A DNA stretch of 34,207 bases from an uncultured Gammaproteobacteria bacterium (GCA_905478855.1 CAJQKF010000158.1:1-34207); one strand, 5' to 3'; positions 18,415-27,282 are shown, counted from the stretch's first letter. Program-made: numbers and translations. The notes: generated from the sequence alone by a model not told the origin.

Positions 18415-19005
18415 ATGAAAACGCAAACAGTACAACGCCCGATAGCTCAAACAGCCATTTCGTTACTCCTTGTAGCTGTGGTATTAATTGCCTGTGGTGG
18501 TGGAGATAGTAGCAGTGGTGGTGCAAACATCGGTAATGTCGCAGCCAATAATAGTACAGATAATATTGTTACGGAAACAATCGAACAACCCGCAGAAGAA
18601 GCAATAACCGAAGTCGTAGAACAGCCCATAACTACACCAGAATTTGCTGGACTGAGCGGTAGTTTAACCCCCGCGCCTGAAGAAACTGTCGTTGTCGGGC
18701 CCAATTTAAACGGTTTTTGGAGTGCTGAATTCACAAGAGTAAGTGGCGGTAAAGATGTACTGCGGGCTACAGTAAGACATGTCGGCAGGATCGTTACCAT
18801 TCAGACCACAAGAAAACCCGGGGTAGCAAATAGGCTGGTTGGGTCCATTAAGTCTACTGGGCGGATGTTAATGTTCGACCAATTTGATAACGAAGACTGG
18901 ACAACATTTTTCGGGCCAGCCTCAAGTAACGCTATAACGTTGGCCGATCATATCTTCAAAGACATGAAATTCACCGATACCAATGTCCTACGTCTTAGAC
19001 GCTAG
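18415..19005 (+). CDS. Putative lipoprotein of unknown function
   Basis: A 196-residue protein with a lipoprotein signal: basic N-terminus, hydrophobic core and lipobox LIAC, with Cys followed by Gly-rich GGGDSSSGG. A Thr/Glu/Pro-rich linker (about residues 45-100) carries repeats such as IEQPAEEAITEVVEQP. The C-terminal about 90 residues start NLNGFWSAEFTRVSGG and are predicted beta-rich, with an extracytoplasmic barrel-like look; I cannot name the family. The residues after lipidated Cys are not Asp, so outer-membrane delivery is expected. Start ATG 18415 follows TAGGA closely. The longer frame from TTG 18352 would bury the signal sequence and is rejected. Confidence 0.75.
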   Translation: MKTQTVQRPIAQTAISLLLVAVVLIACGGGDSSSGGANIGNVAANNSTDNIVTETIEQPAEEAITEVVEQPITTPEFAGLSGSLTPAPEETVVVGPNLNGFWSAEFTRVSGGKDVLRATVRHVGRIVTIQTTRKPGVANRLVGSIKSTGRMLMFDQFDNEDWTTFFGPASSNAITLADHIFKDMKFTDTNVLRLRR

Positions 19006-19049
19006 CTATCTTCTATACGATAGCCTAACTGGTATAGTAAACAAGGCTT

Positions 19050-20156
19050 TTAACAGTTGTGTGCCTGTAGACAGAGCCTATTAATCAACTCACACGCATT
19101 TGCCAGCTGTTTATCGTCGATAACAAGTGCAGGTAACAATCGTGCAAATCGACCGCTAAAGCTAACCACGATATGAGCCTCCTGTAATACTTGAAAATCC
19201 CGCACCAACGATAACGTATCTGGCCACTCCACGCACCACATAGCGCCCATACCAAATAAAAATCGGGGTTCAATAATTCCCTGCACAATAGAGGAGAGTT
19301 GTTTAGTTCGCGATAACGGCTCTAATTTCTCCAACTCCACTATCGACGCTTCTATTGCTACACATGCTAATGGATTATTTGTGAAGGTACTGCGTACTCC
19401 TATTTCGGGTGCCGTAGAGTTCAACTCATTATCTAAACTAACTATTGCACAAGGATACCCTCCACCAATGGCCTTACCTGCTACCAAAATATCAGGAATA
19501 TATCCTGTTTGCTCGTAGTAGAAACGAGACCCACATCGATACCCACCCGTAAGTAATTCATCAAAAATAACCAGACTACCGCATTCTTGGGTAATTTCGA
19601 TCAGCCTATCAAGTGAGGGAGAACAGTGAATGAAGCCGCCGTCAGACATATGAATTGGCTCGAAAAAAACTGCCGCAGGCTCAGTGTTTTGCAATAACTC
19701 CCTAAAGTTTGAAAATAAATCTTCACATGTAACGTGACTTGAAAGTGCAAAACTGTGAATGCCTGCAAACCCAACTGCACCCGCCACTCCCCCTAAACCT
19801 CTGTTTAACCATGAGCGTCCATGGTGGGCTCCACGAAAACCAACAAACGACTTTCGACCAGTGTTTTCTGCGGCAATTCGCATAGCGACTTCAACAGCCT
19901 CTGTACCACCGCTATAAATCGAACCTACTCTATGATTAACAGGTAACCACTTAGATAGTGACCGCACTACTGATTCATAGGCATGGGTAGTAAAAAAACC
20001 AGGCGAGAATTGACTTTGAATTTGTGCTATCAATGCATCTCGCACTACCGTATTTCCGTGGCCAAGAAACGCCGAACCGAATCCCATAGAAAGATCCAGA
20101 TATTCTTTTCCGAACGGGTCGTAAAGAAAGGAACCGTGTGCTTTAGTGGTTTGCAT
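19050..20156 (-). CDS. Short PLP-dependent class III aminotransferase
   Basis: Fold-type I omega-aminotransferase family, about 368 residues, cytoplasmic. Recognisable segments are YDPFGKEYLDLSMGFGSAFLGHGN near the N-terminus, SGGTEAVEVAMRIA (cofactor phosphate), FRGAHHGRSW, VFFEPIHMSDGG, and IFDELLTGGYRCG with the Asp that contacts the PLP nitrogen. The Schiff-base Lys is in VAGKAIGGGYP, and STFTNNPLACVA follows. It is about 50-80 residues shorter than usual (420-450), mainly at the N-terminus and after NPLACVA, but all catalytic parts are there. ATG 20156 is the start; the TTG just before it is unnecessary. It is divergent from the SGNH gene. The substrate cannot be told. Confidence 0.85.
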   Translation of the reverse strand: MQTTKAHGSFLYDPFGKEYLDLSMGFGSAFLGHGNTVVRDALIAQIQSQFSPGFFTTHAYESVVRSLSKWLPVNHRVGSIYSGGTEAVEVAMRIAAENTGRKSFVGFRGAHHGRSWLNRGLGGVAGAVGFAGIHSFALSSHVTCEDLFSNFRELLQNTEPAAVFFEPIHMSDGGFIHCSPSLDRLIEITQECGSLVIFDELLTGGYRCGSRFYYEQTGYIPDILVAGKAIGGGYPCAIVSLDNELNSTAPEIGVRSTFTNNPLACVAIEASIVELEKLEPLSRTKQLSSIVQGIIEPRFLFGMGAMWCVEWPDTLSLVRDFQVLQEAHIVVSFSGRFARLLPALVIDDKQLANACELINRLCLQAHNC

Positions 20157-20391
20157 CAATTTTTTTCGAAGGACATTTACTGGTAAAACGTATCACGTAT
20201 AGTAAAGTTAATATAGCCGAAACACTAATGATCAACTTACGATATAGCGATTTTTAAAGTAAGTGTATAAAGTCGGAAAGAATTCAATGTTTTGCTATGC
20301 TCTTACTCATTAACTAGAAGTAATCGACATCACTTATGACGTCTATCGCATAACTTCAACTGCATTAAGCTGGTAAACTTATATACTAAAG

Positions 20392-21330
20392 TTGTTCAAA
20401 AACCTACGACAATTGTTTGTACCTCTCAATTTGAATACACAAATCCTTCGAGTATGCACATTAGTCATAACATTTATTGTTATGCTAATTTTATTAATGC
20501 CAGTTACTAGTGCGCAAGCATTTGAATCGCCTAAGCTTTTAATTCTCGGCGATTCCCAGTTGACGTTTGGCGGCGGACGTCCGTTTCTGCGATTTTTTAA
20601 GGACATCAATAAGCAATGTGAAACCTACTGGAACAATGACCAACATCTTCCGAACATATCAGCGTCGACAGGAATCATCGGTGTTAGATCGACGTCAATA
20701 CATTCATGGATAGCTAGAGATGGTAAATCCAAAGGCATGGTATGTGATAAGGATCCAAAGTGGGGTGTAAACGCACGTACCTTAGGTGTGAATGAAGATT
20801 CAAAACGTAAATTTGAACAAATAGGCGAGCTTCCACATAACAAATTTTGCGAGCCCCATCTATCACCCTTTGAAGCTATGTTCAGACCCGGTTATTACGA
20901 TCCAGAATTATTTATTATGTTTTTCTTGGGTAATTCAACCGGTCGGTGGGATGAAGAACCGGCTCTGGCAAAACAGGATTTGGAACATATGTTGTTACAA
21001 ATACCCAAAGACATCCCTTGTATATTGTTGACAACAATACCAACCCATAAGCCGAACACCAATGACAAACGACAGCTTGCTCAACAAGCAATGATGGACG
21101 CGTTTAATGACAGTCTAACAAGTCATTGCACCCTTGTTAGTGGAGTAACTGAAACGACTAGGAACATGTCAGAAAATAATACAGACTATTTCTTTCAGAA
21201 AAAGAATGGAAAGTTTGACCCCTATCATCCCAGCGAGCTCGGTGCCCGAAAATTTCTCGATAATAGGAGTGAGGATATTTGTGACGCAATTCGCACTACC
21301 AGAAAAAACCACCACCGAAGCAAGCCCTGA
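20392..21330 (+). CDS. Secreted or membrane-anchored SGNH-type hydrolase
   Basis: A 312-residue esterase/acyltransferase-like protein. An N-terminal hydrophobic segment (residues 20-38) ends in TSAQA, a good signal peptidase site. LLILGDSQLTFGGG gives nucleophile Ser55 in a GDSQ version of the GDSL block, FFLGNSTGRWD supplies the Asn block, and DPYHPSELG gives the Asp276-x-x-His279 catalytic pair. Several Cys in the mature part suggest disulfides in the periplasm. No ATG precedes the signal sequence, so TTG 20392 is the likely start, with the exact codon uncertain. It is convergent with the YeeE gene, with stops only 5 bases apart. The family is sure in outline; the substrate (perhaps O-acyl groups on polysaccharide) is not known. 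Confidence 0.78.
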   Translation: MFKNLRQLFVPLNLNTQILRVCTLVITFIVMLILLMPVTSAQAFESPKLLILGDSQLTFGGGRPFLRFFKDINKQCETYWNNDQHLPNISASTGIIGVRSTSIHSWIARDGKSKGMVCDKDPKWGVNARTLGVNEDSKRKFEQIGELPHNKFCEPHLSPFEAMFRPGYYDPELFIMFFLGNSTGRWDEEPALAKQDLEHMLLQIPKDIPCILLTTIPTHKPNTNDKRQLAQQAMMDAFNDSLTSHCTLVSGVTETTRNMSENNTDYFFQKKNGKFDPYHPSELGARKFLDNRSEDICDAIRTTRKNHHRSKP

Positions 21331-21335
21331 TACTT

Positions 21336-22502
21336 TTATAATTCAACTTTTTCAACGGTTAGACCGAACATCGGACGTAAACGCGTTCCGACATAACTCC
21401 CTGAGAACCCCGCAACCATCCATATCCAACCGTGTAATGAACCGGAAATAATACCTCCAAAATAAGCACCTATATTGCAACCAAAGGCAAGACGCGCGCC
21501 ATAACCCAACAGTACCCCGCCAAGAATTGCTGACACAATAGCTGAGCGGGAAATTTTGAAGTGTGGGCAAAATTTTCCTGCCAAACTTGACGCCAGTAAC
21601 GCACCAAATATCACGCCAAAGTTCATCATCGATGTGACATCACTCCAAACACTTTTTTGTAACGAAGCAGATCGCCAACCTGACCAGTATGGCCACTGCG
21701 TAACATCAATACCGATAAGCATTGCGATCTTTGCACCCCATAGGGCAAACGCCGATGTTATACCCCATGGCCGTCCAGCAGAAACCAGCACCAGAATACT
21801 CAGCACCGCTAATGCACAGGCACCACTGGTAAGTGACCAAGGGCCACGTAGTAACCGTATTGACCAAGTTGATGAAAACTTAGTTTGCGGCAACAACTTC
21901 TTATGTCGACGTTTTTCCAACACTAAAGTAACCCACACTATCACTGCAAAAGTAGTCAAATTAGCCATCAGCGCAAGCTGCCAACCCCATTTCTTTATGA
22001 GAGAGACCGGACCAATACCTGGCATCTCATGCCAAACATGCACATGAGATGTTGCGATTACCGAACCCACAGTAAACCCGAATAGAGTGAGTATCATCCG
22101 CGTGTTTCCACCACCTACTGTAAACAAAGTACCACTACCGCAACCACCACCCAACTGCATACCAACGCCGAATATAAAGGCACCAACAATCACGGATGTA
22201 CCCACGGGTAGTATAAAACCGCTAACATTTCTTCCAAATACATCGCCTCCCGAAATCATCGGGAACGCTACACAAGCTACTATTGCCAAAAGTAGCATTT
22301 GTGCACGCAAACCCCGTCCATCAAAATCTGCTGTGAATCTTCGCCATGCTGCACTAAAGCCGAAAGATGCATGATAGAGGGAAAAGCCTAACCCCACCGC
22401 TATGATAAAAAGTAGACCCCTTCGTAAACCTGATTCATAGCCCAGCCATATCGTGATCAGCAGAATAAATATAAAGATAACTTTGGATTTTGATAAATTC
22501 AT
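21336..22502 (-). CDS. YeeE/YedE family transporter (thiosulfate or sulfur-compound uptake, TsuA-like)
   Basis: Inner-membrane protein of about 388 residues with many transmembrane helices in two related halves. Both halves keep the family Cys motif: MQLGGGCGSGTLF in the first and ARLAFGCNIGAYFGG in the second. These Cys residues relay thiosulfate in TsuA. Segments RGLRAQMLLLAIVA and GRPWGITSAFALWGAK are also typical. No tusA-like (TsuB) or rhodanese gene is adjacent, so the sulfur substrate is inference from the family. ATG 22502 is preferred over an upstream TTG. It is convergent with the SGNH gene and separated from the beta-helix gene by 141 bases. Confidence 0.88.
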   Translation of the reverse strand: MNLSKSKVIFIFILLITIWLGYESGLRRGLLFIIAVGLGFSLYHASFGFSAAWRRFTADFDGRGLRAQMLLLAIVACVAFPMISGGDVFGRNVSGFILPVGTSVIVGAFIFGVGMQLGGGCGSGTLFTVGGGNTRMILTLFGFTVGSVIATSHVHVWHEMPGIGPVSLIKKWGWQLALMANLTTFAVIVWVTLVLEKRRHKKLLPQTKFSSTWSIRLLRGPWSLTSGACALAVLSILVLVSAGRPWGITSAFALWGAKIAMLIGIDVTQWPYWSGWRSASLQKSVWSDVTSMMNFGVIFGALLASSLAGKFCPHFKISRSAIVSAILGGVLLGYGARLAFGCNIGAYFGGIISGSLHGWIWMVAGFSGSYVGTRLRPMFGLTVEKVEL

Positions 22503-22643
22503 TAGCAACGTAAATAATTAAATCACAGCTAGGTTGGGCTGCTTTCCAGGCAAACTAGCAATAATTCAACGCTTGGTACACCTTTACAGGAAATTGAAGC
22601 CGCTCTGCTGCCAATTCAATCTGATTAACTAATTCGACTTCAA

Positions 22644-23807
22644 TTACGGACAAAATGGATTATCGACAGGACCTGGAAGGATGCCAGAAAATAAGGTGAA
22701 ATCAGTATGCAGTTCCGCCAAACCCTGATTATCCCCTCCTAAAGGACCTCCAGCATTTCCGCCAATTCGGGCATCTGATATGCTGTTATGTAATGATGCG
22801 CCGGGCGGTGTGCTATTGGAACCATAAAAGAACCCGGGCTTGCCGTTTCGTAACAAACTGAAGTCGGAAAATGCAACTTCATTAACTCCAGAGCCCGGCA
22901 CGATACGGCTGCCATCGTCGCTGTGAGAGGCAAACACTCCGTGATGGCAATTGTCTTTGATATCCATTCCCCGAAACGTAGCACTGCGTGTGTGGCGAAT
23001 AAAAATGCCGTTATGCGCGTTTTTCTGCAGTAGACCATTGGTCATGTAAATTTCGCTGCTGCCCGTATCGATAGAAACTCCGCTGGCAAGGTTTAGCTCG
23101 GCTTTAAAATTACTGAGAAATACTTCATGACCACCATCAATCGCAATACCGTCAAAGTGATTGGCAGCAAATACAACATTGTTTATAAAAATCGTTCGAG
23201 ACTTCTGGCTGATGACCAATCCTCCACTACGCGCATTTTGTAATACCAGATCATCAAGATAAACACGCTGGGCACCATGAATGGAGATTCCGTTATTTTT
23301 CAAATGGGGACGGCCTCGCGCGTCTTCTGCATCATCACCCTCACCCTGATTACTTCGATTTCCATCGATGGTAAACCCAGATACACGAATATTGAAAACA
23401 TGTTTATCCGGTTGCACATCTCTTGCTGGAGAGCCAATTAGAATGACAGGTTGACGTATATTATCGGCTAGGCATAACAAAGCACCTTGCTCTCCTATCA
23501 GTGAAACATTTGATCGAGCAATATGAATTGAGTCTCTAACGATATAACAGCCGCTATTTGCCCGCACATAAACCGTTCCACCGGCATCAGGTAAATTATC
23601 TATGGCACTTCCAATGTCAGGATTATCATCAGGCACTATAATTCCAGCAGAAGAGTTATCCGCTGACCGGATTGCAGAAGTTAATTCCGATTCCAACGCC
23701 GAGCTTTCAACAACTTCATTCTCAAGCAGTAATGCGTTTACGTTACTACCCCATGCGATAACTATAAAAACGAAAGAAATCATGCATGCATACAGTCGGC
23801 TATGCAT
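22644..23807 (-). CDS. Secreted right-handed parallel beta-helix protein
   Basis: A 387-residue exported protein with signal peptide (CMISFVFIVIAWGSNVNA). From about residue 60 it shows the pattern of pectin-lyase-like beta helices: AIDNLPDAGGTVYVRANSG, SNVSLIGEQGALLCL, FNIRVSGFTIDGN, then short turns such as NNGISIHGAQRVYLDDLVLQN, FDGIAIDGGHEVFLSNF and HNGIFIRHTRSATFRGMDI. Similar folds occur in polysaccharide lyases and C5-epimerases (AlgG), but I see no family-specific catalytic signature. Its ATG overlaps the opgC stop by 8 bases, so it is translated with opgC. A role on periplasmic glucan or another polysaccharide is inferred from this position. Confidence 0.85.
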   Translation of the reverse strand: MHSRLYACMISFVFIVIAWGSNVNALLLENEVVESSALESELTSAIRSADNSSAGIIVPDDNPDIGSAIDNLPDAGGTVYVRANSGCYIVRDSIHIARSNVSLIGEQGALLCLADNIRQPVILIGSPARDVQPDKHVFNIRVSGFTIDGNRSNQGEGDDAEDARGRPHLKNNGISIHGAQRVYLDDLVLQNARSGGLVISQKSRTIFINNVVFAANHFDGIAIDGGHEVFLSNFKAELNLASGVSIDTGSSEIYMTNGLLQKNAHNGIFIRHTRSATFRGMDIKDNCHHGVFASHSDDGSRIVPGSGVNEVAFSDFSLLRNGKPGFFYGSNSTPPGASLHNSISDARIGGNAGGPLGGDNQGLAELHTDFTLFSGILPGPVDNPFCP

Positions 23808-24972
23808 GTTTACTCTCGGGTTGGTTTATTCCAGCTTTAACATTGACTTGAACCGGCTTTCTTTTCCAAGGCGTCTGCTTAAACCAACCAAACCCATAAG
23901 CCGCCAGCAAAAGAATTGCTAATCCAGATAGGTTCACGAGCCAAATCGTTGGCCATGTTCTGCCAATGCTATCCAGCGCAATTCCGGCGATATAAGAAAG
24001 CGTCATGCTTAGAAAAAATACCGGAAGTGCATTCTGACCGGTTTTAATAATCGGTGCTAATATTTTACTGCGTAATATCCATAAGCGTCCGCGAAGCAGA
24101 TACACCGCAATGTAGGCTAGCGCTAGAAAATGAAACCAACGCAACAAACCAAAATTCGTTTTATGGATCCAAAACTGACTTAACATCCCATGCATCGCTT
24201 TTAATGAATCATATTGTGTCCAGATTTGCCAGCGGCCCAATGGTACGCACAACAACACAAAAACCACACATCCCCAAAATAACGCCGCTGACCTCGGAGG
24301 CGGTTTTATCCAACCTGTGCCCAGGCAAAACCCGGTAAAGAAAATGAGTTGCCAGCCGAAAGGATTGAAAAACCAAGAACGTCCATTGGTAGAGTCGGCC
24401 AAAAAGGATAAATCGAAAATCCACATGGCCGCGTACAAACTAAGACAAAATACCGGAACTAAACGAGTGTTTACTCGCGCAAGCGCCATAACCACAGGAA
24501 CTAGCGCAAGCACCCCTAAATACATCGGCATAATGTCAAAGTAATTGGGAACATAGGTTAGTGAAAAGAGCCCGATCATAGCCTCGGGCGTGTCTTGAAA
24601 AAATCGCCATAAGTTTAGTTTTCCTATGTAGTTGGGACCGTCGGTCAGATTATTCGCCAGTACACAGATGGTCGCGATCAAAAAGAACATTCCAAGATGT
24701 GCTGTGTACAACTGGAAACATCGATAGCCAATTCTGGCTGTGCCAGTGGCAAAACCCGCACGCCTATATGTCCCGGCAAACGCAATAGCTGCAGCCATGC
24801 CAGACAGAAAGACAAACATTTCCGCGGCATCACTAAAACCAAAACGAGCCGGTATATAGTTGGCAATCCTGTTGCTCGGTACATGGGCAATAAAAATAAT
24901 TAGCATCGCAACCCCTCTGAAAAAATCTAAACGGGGGTCACGTACAGTCTTTGTATTGTCAATTGGGCTCAT
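23800..24972 (-). CDS. opgC: OpgC-family membrane acyltransferase (periplasmic glucan substitution)
   Basis: Inner-membrane protein of 390 residues with about ten helices. In E. coli OpgC adds succinyl groups to osmoregulated periplasmic glucans. The family signature at the N-terminus is RDPRLDFFRGVAMLIIFIAHVP, with the acyltransferase-type Arg/Asp and His, followed by RFGFSDAAEMFVFLSGMAAA. Further blocks are YVPNYFDIMPMYLGVLALVP and FNPFGWQLIFFTGFCLG. The length matches OpgC. It overlaps the beta-helix gene and faces away from opgH across a 421-base region. The donor (succinyl or other acyl) is not shown by sequence. Confidence 0.93.
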   Translation of the reverse strand: MSPIDNTKTVRDPRLDFFRGVAMLIIFIAHVPSNRIANYIPARFGFSDAAEMFVFLSGMAAAIAFAGTYRRAGFATGTARIGYRCFQLYTAHLGMFFLIATICVLANNLTDGPNYIGKLNLWRFFQDTPEAMIGLFSLTYVPNYFDIMPMYLGVLALVPVVMALARVNTRLVPVFCLSLYAAMWIFDLSFLADSTNGRSWFFNPFGWQLIFFTGFCLGTGWIKPPPRSAALFWGCVVFVLLCVPLGRWQIWTQYDSLKAMHGMLSQFWIHKTNFGLLRWFHFLALAYIAVYLLRGRLWILRSKILAPIIKTGQNALPVFFLSMTLSYIAGIALDSIGRTWPTIWLVNLSGLAILLLAAYGFGWFKQTPWKRKPVQVNVKAGINQPESKHA

Positions 24973-25016
24973 AAATTCTTATTCGGGGCAGTTAGCTCAA
25001 ATAGTATTTAGTAATG

Positions 25017-25091
25017 ATCGATTGAATAAGTATGTTCACGCATCCATATTCCTGACGCCGATACAAGACAAAATGAAGTCATTCAATCGAT
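25017..25091. repeat. 11-base inverted repeat upstream of opgC
   Basis: ATCGATTGAAT (25017-25027) and its exact complement ATTCAATCGAT (25081-25091) flank 53 bases. They start 45 bases upstream of opgC. They could be two sites for a regulator or the stem of a long hairpin in the opgC leader. No known motif is recognised. Confidence 0.45.
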
Positions 25092-25155
25092 GAAAAGAAA
25101 TTTTCGATGGTAATTATACGGATGTTGTAGTTGAACACATAGGTGTTCGACCCGA

Positions 25156-25287
25156 TTATCCTCTCATCGTTCCACTAGGAAATATTTTTCCATGCCAATA
25201 AATACGTTTGTCGGCCGTTATAAGCATTCCGATAGATCTAAATAATCCGAAAAGCCCAAGCCCAAGCCCAAGCAAGTAACTACCCAT
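25156..25287 (-). CDS. Putative 43-residue small membrane protein
   Basis: A short frame from ATG 25287 to TAA 25158-25156. The first half is hydrophobic (MGSYLLGLGLGLFGLFRSIG, then MLITA), long enough for one membrane helix. The second half is polar and basic (ADKRIYWHGKIFPSGTMRG). TAGGA precedes the ATG closely, the same arrangement as for the lipoprotein gene at 18415. The Leu-Gly repeat comes from a CCCAAG/CTTGGG hexamer repeat. It lies between opgC and opgH, on the opgC strand. No family is recognised. Support is its protein-like composition and helix-plus-basic-tail layout; chance remains possible. Confidence 0.4.
   Translation of the reverse strand: MGSYLLGLGLGLFGLFRSIGMLITADKRIYWHGKIFPSGTMRG
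25252..25275. repeat. CCCAAG hexamer repeat
   Basis: Three full CCCAAG copies at 25255-25272, flanked by partial copies (AAG before, CAAG after). On the minus strand they encode alternating Leu-Gly in the small membrane protein. Because the unit is six bases, copy-number change would add or remove Leu-Gly pairs without breaking the frame. Confidence 0.7.
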
Positions 25288-25393
25288 TTCCTAGGGTGTG
25301 CCACTAAATATTGAACCTAGAAGGATTTTTGGTGTCAACGAATGTGTCCACAAATATTTGCATCATTTATAAATTATCAACATTGCCTCGAAT

Positions 25394-27226
25394 ATGGAAC
25401 CGGTCAACAACACCGTCTTAAAATCAACGACATCACAACACTATCGTCAATGTAACTGGCGACGGATTGTCTATCTGTGTTTAGTATTTTGCACCAGTAT
25501 CGCAGGCACTTTAACAATGTCTGAAATTATTATTGCCAACGGTGTTACACCGGTCTCTATCGGTATTTTACTATTATTCTCAATAATTTTTGCTCAAGTG
25601 GCAACATTCTTCTGGACAGCCATTATCGGGTTCACCATCCAACTATTCAGCCGCAATCCGGTTCAATTTGCATCACCATTAGATTATTCAAACGAGGGGC
25701 CGTTATACTCTCAGACGGCGGTTGTCATGCCGGTTTTTAATGAAGATCCGGTTCGAGTGATAGATGGATTCGAATCAACAGTCAGATCTTTGCTGTCTGC
25801 AGGTAAAACCCAAAAGTTTCATTTTCATGTACTGAGCGACACAACCAGTGAAGATATCGCACAGCAGGAGCAGACACTTTTTAACGACCTCAAACTCCGG
25901 CTGGGCGATCACGGGAATTTGATTCACTACCGAAGACGGTTAACCAACACGGATCGAAAAGTTGGCAACATCGCGGAGTTTTGTAGACAATATTCAGACA
26001 AATACGAGACCATGATTGTGCTTGATGCAGATAGTATTATGTCCGGAGCAGCACTTCTAAAACTTGCGTACCTGATGCAAAATAATCCATCTACCGGCAT
26101 TATTCAGATGGTAACACTACCTATAAATCAAGACACTCTATTTGCCAGAATGATGCAATTCAGTGGTCGTATGTGCTCGGAAATGTTTTGTACCGGTCGA
26201 AGTTTCTGGCAACTAGGTGAAGGTAATTATTTCGGTCATAATGCGATTATTCGCCTAAAACCTTTTATAAAGAACTGCCAGTTACCAAAACTGTCTGGGT
26301 CAGGACCTCTATCCGGCGCTATTCTTAGTCACGATTTCGTGGAAGCCGCATGGATGAGACGCGCTGGGTACGAAGTTTGGAACCTTGCAGACGGTGAAGG
26401 AAGCTATGAAGAATTACCATCGAATATTCTGGACTACGCGAGACGTGATCGTCGTTGGTGCCAGGGGAACCTTCAGCACTTAAGATTATTATTCACAAAA
26501 GGCATTCATCCGATAAGTCGAATGCATTTTTTAATGGGGGCTCTATCCTTTGTAGCATCCCCTTTGTGGTTAATTATGCTATCCCTCGGCCTAGCTCAAA
26601 TTATTTCCCAGACGATAAATCGCGTAATCATACTCGCCCCGGACAACAGCCTAGATGCGTACTTACTGCCAACATGGCCAGTATTTAAGACCACAGAAGC
26701 TATGATTCTGTTTCTTATAACCGCAATCATGTTATTGCTTCCACGGCTACTTGCACTTGTATTGACCCTTAGCCAGCAGCAGCGTCGCCTACGCTTCGGC
26801 GGAAGTATCGCTGTTTGTAGCGGGGTTTTGCTTGAGATTATTTTTGCCGTTCTGGTCGCACCTGTGCTTATGATATTCCATACCTGCTACGTTATGCTTA
26901 CCGCATGCGGGTGGGGTGTCGGCTGGAACACCCAGAATCGGGGTAATCGAGCACTCAGTGTGGTTGAAAGCAGCAGGGACCTATTTATCCATGTATTAGT
27001 CGGCATAGCATTATTGGCTATGACCTTTTTATTTGTGCCGACACATCTCATTTGGCTATCTCCGGTGTTAGCAGGACTTTTGTTCAGCATTCCGCTTACG
27101 GTAACCTCAAGCTACGACTTCAATGGCAAGTGGCAACAACGCTGGAAATTACTGGCAACGCCCGAGGAACTATTTTCCCCTGACGAAATCAAACTTACTA
27201 ACAACAAACCGATACTAGGAAGCTAA
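25394..27226 (+). CDS. opgH: Glucans biosynthesis glucosyltransferase H (OpgH/MdoH)
   Basis: Inner-membrane GT2 enzyme that makes the beta-1,2 glucan backbone of osmoregulated periplasmic glucans from UDP-glucose. The 610 residues hold two N-terminal helices (about 24-42 and 52-80). The catalytic domain has VVMPVFNEDP (111-119), DAD (211-213), acceptor Asp314 in LSHDFVEAAWMRRAGYEVW, and RRDRRWCQGN (350-359), the Q/RxxRW block. Several C-terminal helices follow. E. coli OpgH has 847 residues; the long cytoplasmic N-terminal extension that binds FtsZ there is absent here. No opgG is adjacent. The YHS gene follows by 56 bases on the same strand. The start ATG 25394 is the first in the frame. Confidence 0.95.
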   Translation: MEPVNNTVLKSTTSQHYRQCNWRRIVYLCLVFCTSIAGTLTMSEIIIANGVTPVSIGILLLFSIIFAQVATFFWTAIIGFTIQLFSRNPVQFASPLDYSNEGPLYSQTAVVMPVFNEDPVRVIDGFESTVRSLLSAGKTQKFHFHVLSDTTSEDIAQQEQTLFNDLKLRLGDHGNLIHYRRRLTNTDRKVGNIAEFCRQYSDKYETMIVLDADSIMSGAALLKLAYLMQNNPSTGIIQMVTLPINQDTLFARMMQFSGRMCSEMFCTGRSFWQLGEGNYFGHNAIIRLKPFIKNCQLPKLSGSGPLSGAILSHDFVEAAWMRRAGYEVWNLADGEGSYEELPSNILDYARRDRRWCQGNLQHLRLLFTKGIHPISRMHFLMGALSFVASPLWLIMLSLGLAQIISQTINRVIILAPDNSLDAYLLPTWPVFKTTEAMILFLITAIMLLLPRLLALVLTLSQQQRRLRFGGSIAVCSGVLLEIIFAVLVAPVLMIFHTCYVMLTACGWGVGWNTQNRGNRALSVVESSRDLFIHVLVGIALLAMTFLFVPTHLIWLSPVLAGLLFSIPLTVTSSYDFNGKWQQRWKLLATPEELFSPDEIKLTNNKPILGS

Positions 27227-27282
27227 GTAACGCATTCCGTACTTATTTCCATCTATCGACCTCTTACGGAGTAACCAGCATA

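Larger units (their letters stand above)
24973..25393. other. 421-base divergent region between opgC and opgH
   Basis: It contains an 11-base inverted repeat with a 53-base spacer (25017-25091), a probable 43-codon minus-strand frame (25156-25287) and, inside that frame, a CCCAAG hexamer repeat. Promoters for opgC and opgH must lie here, but I cannot point to convincing -35/-10 pairs. Confidence 0.6.

Noticed and set aside
19005..19024. GCTATC/GATAGC hairpin between the lipoprotein and aminotransferase genes as a terminator
   Set aside because: Only 6 base pairs with an 8-base loop and no T-run on either strand.
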